This document shows positions 13,790 to 24,500 of a stretch of 64,000 bases of DNA, in pieces. How positions within the stretch are numbered: the first letter of the stretch is position 1; the number at the start of each line of letters is the position of its first letter. Below the pieces are notes generated by a model. The model made no database searches. It was not told the DNA's origin and saw nothing but the letters and a program-made list of their open reading frames with translations. Source of the stretch: Ifrita kowaldi (Eukaryota; Chordata; Aves; Passeriformes; Cinclosomatidae); the NCBI GenBank assembly GCA_013398055.1, contig VZRS01004508.1, positions 1 to 64,000 of the forward strand, read 5' to 3'. The position numbers and the translations under genes are program-made.

Positions 13790-14330
13790 TTCACTTTCCT
13801 TAATTGCATTTTGGAAGGGAGATTAATTATATTACCACTAGAGGGATTACAGATATTAATTAGACTGGCCCGCGTGTTTTGCCCTGAAACTCTTGTGGGG
13901 GTGGGAGAAAGTTATTTTCCTAATCTGTGCCCTGCTCTCCTTGTTAACTCTTTTTACATATTTACAGGTGCCGTGGGGTGTAAGTAGCTAATTAAATAAG
14001 GCATTTGATAAAGTTTAAGGAAGTTTTAATTCCTGTCCTGTGGAGTATTGGTCTCCCGTGCATAAACATGTTAGTTAACGATTACTGCAGAGCACAAGTA
14101 TTTTCAAAGGTGGCTGTTCCCAGAGGAACCTACCCATTTTCAAGCACGGTTTAAAGGGCAAAGACTGCCTGTTCTCGTGATAAGAATTTGTTTTTAAAGG
14201 TTCTATTTAGCTTTTAAAGGATACATTCATCCGCGGAGTGATAAGATCTTGCATTAAGTGGGGAAACCAGGAGAAAGGTCTCCAAAGAGACGGGCGAGCA
14301 GGAAGGGGTTAAGAGATGTCTGAAAGCGCT
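13790..14330. promoter_or_regulatory. Homeodomain-site-rich non-coding block (candidate)
   Basis: TTAATTA occurs at 13823 and 13856, and TAATTA at 13989, so three homeodomain cores lie within about 170 bases. The block also holds GATAAG-type motifs near 14180 and 14242. It sits immediately before a CpG-rich patch. The composition suggests a cis-regulatory element, but this is inference without conservation data. Confidence 0.25.
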
Positions 14331-14360
14331 TTAGGAAGTCTTTCTAACTGAATGGGTTTG

Positions 14361-14630
14361 GCGGCCGTGCTTCAGTGCTTCCCCACCATGTGGAACCAGG
14401 CACCTCTCACCGCCCTGCGTTCACAAGTCCTGATGTCATGATAATGTGATCCCCGAGAAACAGCTGGCACTGGACGGTCCCTGGCTCCCGATGGCATCAG
14501 GGATCTCCCGCACTCCTCCACCTCCCGATGCCGGCACCCACCAGCATTCCCCGGCGGCACCCGACCGGAGGGCTGGGATATAGCCCGGAGCCTGCGGCAC
14601 CCTGTGGAAACGTGACAATAAATCGATATA
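14361..14630. promoter_or_regulatory. CpG-rich patch
   Basis: I count about 18 CpG dinucleotides in roughly 270 bases, in a region where CpG is otherwise sparse. The patch includes GGCGGCCG and CCCGACCGGAGG. A 135-codon minus-strand frame covers it but resembles no protein I know. It may be a small CpG island, possibly a promoter or first-exon region for LAMA5 or a non-coding transcript. No LN-domain coding was found in it. Confidence 0.45.
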
Positions 14631-15549
14631 TACACTTGTATACATTTACAGTGCTCCAGACACAGTAAGAGGGATCTTTCAAAAGCCCCTGAAAGTGCTG
14701 AAATCAGGGTAATTGCAGAGCCTGGCTGGTACACGCCATGTGTGAGTTCGGTTTGTGGAACTACATATTTGAACCACACACATCACAAAATGTTTTTGGG
14801 TTTGTTGGCTTTTTGGTTTGTTTTTTTTAAAGCTTTTCATACTTAGGACAGTAACTTTTCCAAGAGGACTGGTACCCCTTAGGCTGTCCACAGAAAAAAA
14901 GAAACAAAGAGGATGATGTGATGCAAAGAGCAAATGCCCCGCAGCAACCTGTGAAGACCTGGACACGCTCAAGAGCTTGTTTTGCTTCCTGTGGGGTTCA
15001 AATGCCGCAGCAATCCAACTGTTTGGAGTACAGACCTGGTCTCTTGGTATGTCCTAGTTTAAAGAAAGTCTTGTCCAGTTCAGGCACAACATTTTGTGTG
15101 TATTATTTAATTCTTGGATTTAAAGAGAGTCAGTGTTTGCTGGAAAATCGAAGCAAGGGTTTGATGAGTTAATTTATGTGTTGCTCTATATTTATGTTCA
15201 GGTTTTTATCTGTAAAATGTCTTCTCCCCAGCAGCACGTAAAGACCTGGCAGTGTGTGTGTCCTTGCAAGTCACACCACGGAGGGATTGTCCATGGGCAG
15301 CGGAGGGATGGGAGGGAGCTGGGTTATCGCTGAGCTGCTTCCTTCCCCCTTAGGTGAGAAGGTAAAGCCATTTCCCCAAAGCCATCCTTTCCGGGGAAAG
15401 TGGAAGTAAAATTTTCACTGCCCAAATTAACTGAGAACCTACAGCATACCTCGAGGAGAGCGAACTGGGCTTGGTCAAGCCTTCCCGTTTTGTTAATTAG
15501 TAATAGAGTTTTTCCTGCAGATAACCCGATCTATCGGTTAATGGAGTTT

Positions 15550-15980
15550 AACATACTGAAACACCAGCGAGCCGCCGCGGGCAGCGCAGCCCCTCAGATA
15601 CAATGGGCACATTGTTCCCGGGGGATCCCGTCCCCGTTTTTTTGGGAAGGGGGGCATCCCTTCACTCCACTCGGGGCCGGGNNNNNNNNNNNNNNNNNNN
15701 NNNNNNNNNNNNNNNNNNNNNNNNNNNNNNNNNNNNNNNNNNNNNNNNNNNNNNNNNNNNNNNNNNNNNNNNNNNNNNNNNNNNCGCATCGCCGGCTGCC
15801 TCGGGCAGAGCTGGTCCAGCAGCCGCGGGTGGGTCGGTGCTGGGGGCTCCGGGAGGGCCGGTCCCAGCGCATCCCCCTGCCCAGGTCAGCCCCGGAGCAG
15901 CGGGGCCGTGGGACGCACGTGCTCGGTCTCTCTCGCAGCCTTGCCAGGAGTTGTTCGCTTGAAACGCGGCTCGCTGAGTT
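15550..15980. promoter_or_regulatory. CpG island, interrupted by gap; candidate LAMA5 promoter/exon 1 region
   Basis: Sequence on both sides of the run of N is GC- and CpG-rich. The right side alone has over 20 CpG in about 190 bases. This is the strongest CpG concentration in the window and lies 5.5 kb before exon 2. Laminin alpha-5 exon 1 is GC-rich in mammals, so this is where a promoter and first exon would be expected. The flanking sequence encodes nothing resembling the start of the LN domain, so the exon may be inside the gap. It may also lie elsewhere, including left of the window. Confidence 0.5.
15682..15784. other. Assembly gap (103 N)
   Basis: This is a run of undetermined bases flanked by G-rich and C-rich sequence, the usual cause of sequencing drop-out in bird CpG islands. 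The number of N need not equal the true missing length. Frames that read through it are meaningless. Confidence 0.99.
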
Positions 15981-18900
15981 CCCAGGACATTATTTTTAAA
16001 GTTGTGGGTTCTTTGTGTTTTTTAAAATCCTGGGCAGACCAGCACGCAAATTCCCTTTGCTAGTCAGGGAATAATGTTTAATGTTTACCTTGATGTGTCT
16101 TGAACGTGATAATATCTACCGTGATGCATTTTAACTCCACCGTTCCCCGTGTGTTCGGTAGGGCATTGGGATGAGCAGACGGGAAAGTGACGAGGGTGGA
16201 TTTTACAAGCGAATGTCAGGTGACTTATCTCAGGGGTCCCCTTTTAAGCTGCCCAGAGGAAGCTTGCAGCCAGGAATGTAGACGGTGAAAGCTGCAGTGC
16301 AGTGCAACAGCTATGGCTCCCTTGAAGGGAGGAAAGAACAGTTGTAAACGGGCTTGTAAAACACCAGGTTTAGTTGCAGGAACTCCGGACCCAGTGTTCC
16401 CCCTGAGGGCAGCCCAAGCTGGGAAGAGCAGCTCTGATTCGAAATGCTCCTGCAGCCTCAAGCCAGCCACGGAGCCACCAGCTGCTGCTCAGTGTTTCCT
16501 GCGTGCTGCTTGTGCGGGTCGTGGTGCCAGTCACCTGTTGCAGTGGAGCAGTGGGGTTGTTCCTGTTGTATGTAACAACATGGATGAGGGAAGGAAAACC
16601 GTCACTTTCTCAGACCGAGCCTTTCTCGGCCTTTTGGCGGGGGTGGCTTTGTTACAAGATCATCTCTGAAGCGTTTTTCTCATTCTGGCCGCATTCTCCT
16701 GAGTTATTGCTGCACTAGGAATTTTCCGGCTATTGTGCGGTTATGACATGGAATTTTGCTGTCTGTGTAGTATAAATGGTTGAAGATGTCACTGGATGGC
16801 AAAAACCTGACGTATCCTCCTCCGAGTTTTGCCACCTTTTAAAGCGATGTTTCACTGCACTGTAAAATAGCGTAGTAACTCGAGGAAGCTTTAAGTGCCA
16901 GTAGCAGGAGGCTTACAGGGAGCTCGATGTAGTAATTGTGCTTCCAGTGAGGCAAAGGAGTAAGGAAAGGTGAAGAAGTAACTGCTACTCGGTGCACTTG
17001 CAAACAAATATGAGAATGATGTGCCAAGCAAAACTGGGAGGATAAGGCTGCTTGGAAAAGCTGGCAAACGTGGGTATGCATTTATCACTCCACATGTGTC
17101 CATCTGTGCTCTGGCCACCCTGCTAGCTCAGCACTAAGGATGCTGGTGACTGAAGGAAACCCTTCAGGCTGTACCAGCTCTGGGGGCAGCCCCAGCATCC
17201 CCCCCCTGCCAAACTCAGCTCCTGAGCTGTGGAATTCTGCAGCGACCCCCTCCTGTCCCCTGTGCAGCTCTGGCACAGGGGGGCTTTGATCTGAGCACCA
17301 CTTCCCAGGCCAGCGGGCTTCGCTCAGTTTGAAAGCTTTAGAAAAATCCTTTTGTAGTGGCTCCTTTCCATGACCACAGGCAGCACCTAAAAGGGAGGGG
17401 AGGAAACAGGAGGCATCAGAGCAGAGGTCAGAGTTCCCAATTCATCCCCTTTAGGGGTCTTGGCACCACCCGGTGACTAAAGCAAGGAGGGAGGTGGGAG
17501 GGAAGTGTTCAATTTGAGCGGACTGAAATAACAATAATGAGCTCCACATGCATGTCCTCGCTGCCTGCGTGTCCCACCAGCCCAGAGTCACTTCCCTTCT
17601 CCATTCACCTGCTCAGTGCTGCTCGTGTGTGGTGTGGCTGTGGCATAAGGAGTTTTCATCAGGAATACTGCAACAGTGCTGCCTGGGACCCTCCAAGAGA
17701 CATCTGCATGCTCTGGTGGCGAAGGAACATTAGCTTGATTAAAGACCTAGGATAAACGTTAATACAATCATCTAATAAATTAGTTCAGTCAGTTCTCTGT
17801 TTTCTGCTGGTTTAATTTGACATTGTAGAAGACTTCAGAAAAGGGAGTTCACTGACTTTTAAACATGATGGTCTTAAAATGTCAATAATCATTAAGTTTT
17901 CTGAAGTAATGCTGCCCTAAAGACGCTTGCAGTGGTTTTGGCACAGCTTGTGGGAAGGCTGTAAACCTTTTCAAGGAGTTTCCTTTGCTTTATTCAGGGC
18001 TTTTTGGCAGAAGACTGCATTTCCAACGGTGGGGGGCTTTTCAGTCTGGAAGGATGTGAGGCACAGCGATGCTGAGGTGTGCTGAAAGGGACTTGCCATG
18101 GAGGTTTGCTTCCCCTGTCAAATTCACTCCTCAGCGTGGGCAGCCCTGCCTTAATGATAATGTCTTGAGGAAGAGGCAGAAGAGAGATCACAGGTTTCTT
18201 TTTTTGATTAAGCTTTACTGGAGATGCCTGTAACTATCTGTCTTCCAAAACGGGCAACTCTGCAAAGCCACAGCCATGTACTCATGTTCCCCATCCCACC
18301 CCTGTGCCTGGGGGCCGTTCCAAAACCAGGAGGGATCATGCACTGCTCCTGGGGTGGGGCAGGGTTGTAGACGATTATTTCACATTAGGAGTGTAACAGT
18401 GGTGAGGCAGGTTACTGGCATTAATTGAAGAAATTATAGAACAGAATTCAGAATTTCAGAACATACAACAAAATTGACCAGTTTCAAGTCAGTGCTGCTT
18501 GTGCCTTCCTCTGAAGCCTGTCTTCACCCCAGCCCTGTGTTCAGAGCCCTGCTTTGCACACTGAATTGCAGCCCTGAGCTATCCTTGCCTGAGGAGCGTG
18601 GGCACTGACCAGAGCTCTGCTCCTCTCACTCTTTCAGGTATTGGTGGATGAAATCTGAAGCTGTTTCTTTCCTCAGTGTCTCAGAATTAAGTGACATTCT
18701 CTTTTGATACTCTACAGTGTCGTGACCATTTGTCCTGGTGCCTCTTTATCCCGTGCTATGTCTCTGGTGTGTGGCTTTGTGTGGCACAGGGAATGGGGCT
18801 CAGCCCAGGGCTCTCTCAGTGCTCCAGGTGACAACTGGTGCTGTAGCTCTCTGTCCGTGTCTCTTCTGTGTTTACATCTGTGATAGTGTTGGATTTCAGT

Positions 18901-21416
18901 GGTTTAACTGTGGCTGATAACACAGTTTCGGAACAAGTTGTTGTTGTCCACAGAAGAGACACCTGGTGAGACAGTACCTGCTTAACTCCACGTGAGCAGC
19001 TGATCTCCAGGGACAGCCCAGGGAGCAGCTTGCAAGCAGGCACTTTGTCTGAAACTACTTTTTACACCCCATTTCCTGCCCTTTTTACCTCATCCCCAGC
19101 AGCCCCATGCTCCCTGTGGCTTTCTGATAAATCTGGTAAGGGGAGCTCTCGGTGGTGGGTCATGGCAGGGCCAGGTAAACTGGGACAAAGCCACCTGCGT
19201 CCCTTGAGAGTGGTGCCAGCAGGGTGCCCGGCTTGTCTTTATTCTCAGGGGAAACTTCAAAGTTCCCACTGACCTGTGAAGGATCAGGCCTTGCAGCTCT
19301 CTGGAAGCTGCCCCTCATTCAAACCTCCTGCTTATCTCTCCCTCTTTGCGCTTTGCTCTGATACTGGCAGTTTTATGTTGTCTGAGCTGCCCTGCAACTC
19401 CTTGCATTGCTGAAGTTCTTTCTTTGGCCATACCTTTGTAGTGTCCACGCCTCTCCTGCTCTGGCAACCTGCTGTCTCTGCTAAGCCTGCAACTCACAAT
19501 TGCTTTTTAATTAAAATCCTCTTGCTGATGTCAGAAATTCCCTGTAGAGAGCCTAACACAATGTGCAGGAGCCTGAGTTGCTCTAAAACAAATAGCTGGA
19601 AATGATTCTGGTCAGGTTTAGGTCTGGCTCTAATGGAACAGCTAATGAGCAACTGGTGCATCAGAGAGGCTAATCACACTTTGAACAGCAAACCTGGTTT
19701 AGCTGTTGACGTGTTCCCAGCCCAGCAGGCTGCCCAGGGAGGTTCAACAGCAGCATTATAAATGTGGAGCAGCTGATCCTAATTTTTACTCCCCTCGAGT
19801 TGACTGTCTCCCATCAATGTGAGCTTTGGGTTCAAAATGGTTTTTACATCTGTGGCAAGAATTTAAAGCATGAAAGCACTTTATTTTTTTGTTACTTATC
19901 CCTGTTTTGTAATCTTGCCTCACTTCCCCCCCCACCTTAGTGTTGTGTGTTGTGCAGCAGAAATTTCCACACAACCTGTTGCACCGGTTCCAATTAAAGG
20001 TTTGAGCTGAAGAGTTGGGTCAGTTTTATCTGGTCTGCTCTCCCTCCTGGCACAAAGCATGTCCAAACCATCCTTGTGACCTCTCTGTACACTGAGTGCT
20101 CCCTGCATGAATGTCAGGGTTACCTGGATGGTTTCAGCTCCCCTTTTCTTTGGCTTTGGGCTTGCCTGTCTCTATTTTCACATCTCTGGAGGAATTAATT
20201 TAAAAGTGTTCTTGTTTAGGGCAATTTGTGTTGCATAATTGCCTGCAAGTAACAAAGCAGATGGCAGTGGGGAATAACGCTGTGAATTCTGCGTCCTTTG
20301 CACTGAGATTCCTCCAGAGTTTGGAGCATCTGGAAAATCACACGGCCTGAGGTGGCTCTGCCTTGCCTCAGCCCTTGTAGGGGCAGGAAGGGGATTGCCT
20401 GTCTTGAGATCTTGTACCTGGTGTAATATTAACGCTGGCTCAGCCGGGACAGGCAAGGGCAGCATTCCTGCCTGGGGATAACTGCGCCTTTAAAAGGAAA
20501 ACTGCCTGTAACACAGCTCGCTTCCAGGCTGTTTGCAGCAGCAATTCAAGTGACACAACAGTGGCTACACAAAACAATTTGCCAGTTTTCAGGGCTCTTT
20601 GCAGGTTTCTTTGAGCGTGGGTCAGATTCATTTGTCCATTAATGAGAGAGAAAGAATTGCCCCTAACAGCTCAGGTCTTTGTCTGATCCTGCTCAGGAGG
20701 TGCTGTTAAAGTTGCGGGGTTGTTTTCTCTGGCAGCGTGTCCATGGAGCTGACAAAACCAAGGCAGAGAAGTGATGGCAGTCCCTGGCCAGCTGACAGCT
20801 GGGGCTGTCCCTTTCTGGCCTTGCATTGCAGCATCATCAGCAAAAGGAACTTGGCTGCGAGACTAAGCTTGAAAACGTAGCTGAAAGAACTATATTGTGA
20901 AATGAATAGGTGGACAAGAAACAGATCGCAGGGAGCTGGGCAGAGGAGCTGCCAGTCTGAGCCCATAGAAGTGGCTGAATGGTTCAGGTCAGGATCTCTG
21001 GGCTCGGCAGGGGTGGGTGTGAGTGGCAGCCTCAGCAGAGGAGCTGCTGGCCATGGAGTTTGAGCCACTGCTCTCCACTGGTAGTGCAGCTTCTCCCTCA
21101 GATACTCCTTCCTCTGCTTCTGATAACCAGTCTTTTGAGTCTGGGATCCTTTGCCAATGTTCACTGTGTATCTGAAATTCAGGAGGGATGCTGCTTAGAG
21201 CAGCCCAAATTCTGCACTGGGTGGTTGTGGGGGGTTTGAGCCTTTTCATGTACGTTTCTGCATCCACACTTTAAATTGGTGTAAACAGAAACTTCTGTAT
21301 CTCGATTTGCATTAGCAGGCTTACACCCTGTGTTTTCTGGATTGCTGTGATACCTGTCTGCTTTGTACCACGTTTTTCTGGCCTGAGTTAAATGTTGTTT
21401 TTGTACTTTCCACCAG
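15981..21416. other. Non-coding DNA before exon 2 (intron 1 if exon 1 is at the gap)
   Basis: No second exon, RNA gene or clear mobile element is visible. The first kilobase after the CpG island still has raised CpG and a less repetitive texture, as is usual just downstream of a promoter. The stretch ends in a good 3' splice site, a pyrimidine-rich run then CACCAG, directly before exon 2. Confidence 0.7.
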
Positions 21417-21569
21417 GGCCAGTACTGCGACATCTGCTCCTCTGCAAACAGCAACAAGGCCCACCCCATCACCAATGCCATTGATGGGACAGAGCGCTGG
21501 TGGCAGAGCCCCCCTCTTTCCCGGGGACTGGAATTCAATCAGGTCAACGTCACCCTGGACCTTGGACAG
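21417..21569 (+). CDS. LAMA5: LAMA5 exon 2 (LN domain, 51 codons)
   Basis: The exon opens in frame with GQYCDIC and closes with VTLDLGQ. It is flanked by CACCAG on the left and GTAACA on the right. It encodes part of the globular laminin N-terminal domain. The two cysteines of QYCDIC, the block NSNKAHP, the AIDGTERWWQSPPLSRG segment and an N-glycosylation sequon NVT are visible. This is the signature part of the LN fold, used for calcium-dependent short-arm polymerisation of laminins. Its length of 153 bases is a whole number of codons and the following intron is phase 0. The incoming phase also appears to be 0, since GGC CAG continues the family sequence, but exon 1 is not available to confirm it. 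Confidence 0.96.
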
Positions 21570-24500
21570 GTAACACAAATCCTTTCTTCGTTATATTGTG
21601 GACCGTGCTAGTGAGGAGCTGCTGCTCTGCTTCTAAAATCCTTTAGCGGACCTTGCTGGAAGTGTGGAACAAAATCCACTCATTTAATGACAGGGCAGGA
21701 GGCCCTGGTTAAAATAGGGAAGGGAAAACCTCCCGCCTGTTGTAATAGTAACTACATTGTGCTCTTTGCTGTTACTATTTAGATTTTCCCTAAAAGTTGA
21801 GTCACTTGCGGAAACTTAGCCCAATATGTAGGTGCCATTCCCCTCAGAGGGTACCTGCCTCTCAAAGGGGGACACTTAGCAAGGCCTCACCCCAAAATGG
21901 GAAATACAGCCATGAGAAATTCAAGGTTGCGCTCTAAAACTTTCAACTGGTGCATTTAAAACTTTTTGAAAAACAGCAAGTCCGTCGTGAAGGTCTTCTA
22001 TAAAAGACAAAGGGTGACAATGGGTGTTTGATCTCTAATGCTGGCAAGTCAGAGGGAATTACCATTGTAATATCAGGGCTGCCAGCCCTCTCTCTGCCAC
22101 CTTCTCTGCTGCTCCTGTTCATCTGCAAAATGTCCCTCTGGACATGGAGTGTTCTCTCAGACTTTGCTCAGCTCAGAGGGAAGCAGCATCAAAGATGTTC
22201 TGTGACTTCACAGGTGGCTTTTTCGCTCTCTCTGCTGGAGTAAAGGCTCCTTTGTCACTGCAATTTGCAAGGTGCCTGACTCCAGATTTGCACCCATAGA
22301 CACCTAGGCTGTATTGATGCTGATACCCTTCTGTTAGATGCCCCAAACACACACTTTAGTCCCCAGGATTGGCTCTGATCTGCTCCCTGCCTTGCTGTAG
22401 CACTCATCTGGAGTCTGCCAAACACCCTTCATGAATTTGTCCTCTCCATGAGTGCCAGCTGTCTAAAGCTGTGCTGTACCAGCAGCAGTGAAATATCTGC
22501 TACTGCCTGGGGCACAAGAGCTGTGTGGGCAAAGCCTCTCGGGGCCGCACACAGGGAGCTGAGCCCTCACCAGCGTAGGTGGCATCTGCTGTGTCTCAGA
22601 AACAGCCCAGATGGCAGGGATGTGCTGGTGGGCGGATTGCTTTGTGCTTACTCCCCCCGTGACCAAGGGCCAGCCTGCAGTGTGGCTTTTCTGTCGCTCA
22701 CCGCTTCTGTGGAGAGGGATTTTTCAAAGATCAGCTTTCCTCAGGAGCTTCTCCTCCTCTTTGTCATTTCTGTGGCAGATTTCTGGCTTTAGGCCAGAGC
22801 TAACCCAGCTGCGCCTGCAAGCTGCTGAGTTTGGCTCACCTAGGGGCTTGCAGCCTTCAGAGCTGCTGTGCTGGGAGCCAGAGCCTGGAATAATTTGGGA
22901 GGACTTCAGTACTGTTGAAACTGAGCTGGTCTAAGTTGACCTTCTCTCTCCGGAGTCTGTTTGCCCTCGGTACCCAGGGAGATGGGATTGCACCGTTGTT
23001 TCTGCAGGATTGGTACCAGAATTTGCATGTGTGGTGCTGGTGGCAGATGCTTCACCTGGTGTGGATTTTCTCTGGGCTCGCAGACCCTCTGCTTCCTTGT
23101 CACCTTTGCAATACGTCATAAACCCAGCTGGTCCCAAGAGCAACACAATCCTAAAGCTTCAGTGGGTTTTAGTGGCTTCCCCTTTATACATGGCCTTATT
23201 GCATGTAATTGCTGTAATAACTTGTTTATGCTCCTTGGGAGAGTCAGTTCTTTGCTTTTAACTGCTTTGTTTTGGTAGGTCGGGCAATAGAAACAAGATC
23301 AAATGTTAGGGAATCGCTAATTTCCTCCTTTTGAAGTTGACTCTGGTTGAAAGGATGGAAGAGAGAAAGAGAAATTCTTGGGACCCAGGTTGGTCAGCAG
23401 GGCAAGTGCAGGATCAGGCCAGTGTACCTGGCAGCCAGGCTTCCCAAATTCCTTGGATACCAGTGAAAACAGCACAGGTAGCAACACTCTCCCAGGCATG
23501 TCTGACAGCAGGGCTTTTTTCTGGCTGGCAAACAAGGCCTCTCCTTCCTCTGTGTATCAATCTAGAGAGCTCTTGGACCAATTAAGGTTTGATTTAAGGG
23601 ACTCAACAGCCACTAAAAGCTTTTGTCCCTCCAGGGGCTCATGAGTGCCTGGAGCGCTGATGGCATTGGGGGCACGGCAGGGGCTGGCACAGGGGGTTGT
23701 GGTGTCAGCCCCTTCCTTTGCTCCTGCTGGCTTCGTCCCTCTCCATCCATAAGTGCTTAATTACCAGCTGGAATCGGGTTTCTCCAGCGTTTGGCGAGGC
23801 TGTAGCAATTGGGAGAGGGTCAGTTAATTAAGCAGCCTGTTGGTCTTTGCTTTTTGCTGGCCGGGAGCTTGCTCTCCTCACAGGGGTGTTAAAATCCTGT
23901 GGGAAGGAGAGAAGGAGGAATATTCACAGCCAGCAAATAAGCTCCAGAATGGCTTGGGCTGGCCACCCAGCTGGTGTGAGGATATTAAACACTCTCCTCA
24001 CGTCATCTTAGTGCCAGCAGCAGCCTAATCTTAATGGCTTCATCAGCAAGGCAGATCAGGGCTCCCACCATGGCTTGGGAAGGGGCTGTGTCCTGTTACC
24101 TGCTGGGGGGTTGGATGGGAATTGCTCTTGCTGGTACCTTGTCTGTTCCTGCCTCCTTGGGGAGGAGTGATTTTTCTTGTCAGAATTGGTGGGGGAGAAA
24201 GGCTGCAAGAGGAGGAAAAGTCACTTGAAGGTTTCCATGTGAGACCCAGGTCTGAGCACCAGAAATACAACACACAGCTCCAGGGAGGAAAATTAAATGG
24301 GTTTTAAGAGATGCTGAGAAGTATGGAGAGGGAATTTTTTTTTCTTGCTTTTAATCATGACCTTGTGCTTAGTATATTTAGGATGAATGGCTGGGCCACT
24401 GCATGAATTTGGTGTAAAATACATCATGGCATCATGATGAAGCATGGCTCAGGTTTCGGAGATAGAAGAATTGCAGGTGCTGTGTGCTGGGAGGACACTG

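Larger units (their letters stand above)
1..14360. other. Non-coding DNA upstream of visible LAMA5 exons
   Basis: I see no exon with protein similarity, no RNA gene and no intact mobile element here. Open frames are short, overlap on both strands and resemble no family I know. A 220-codon frame at 1845-2507 also matches nothing. The stretch holds T-rich low-complexity DNA, a short tandem repeat near 0.7 kb, a probable MIR-like fossil near 7.9 kb and some AT-rich blocks listed separately. It may be 5' flank or part of intron 1, depending on where exon 1 lies. RPS21, which lies upstream of LAMA5 in the opposite direction in human, was looked for on the minus strand and not found. Confidence 0.75.

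Noticed and set aside
13836..13850. CTCF-like CCACTAGAGGGA
   Set aside because: It lacks the following GC part of the CTCF core. A partial match of this length is expected by chance.
14994..15012. tRNA B-box-like GGTTCAAATGC
   Set aside because: No A box at the right distance and no cloverleaf arms, so it is not a tRNA gene or a clear tRNA-derived SINE.
1..15681. Search for RPS21, the divergent neighbour of LAMA5 in human, on the minus strand
   Set aside because: No segment encoding its conserved sequence was found; the gene probably lies further left.
15785..15835. Possible end of exon 1 before GTGGGT just right of the gap
   Set aside because: The in-frame residues before the candidate donor do not match the expected end of LAMA5 exon 1, so there is no support beyond a GT.
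15400..15999. Long + strand frame through the gap
   Set aside because: Its length depends on reading N as codons. The flanking residues do not resemble laminin exon 1 or any protein I know.
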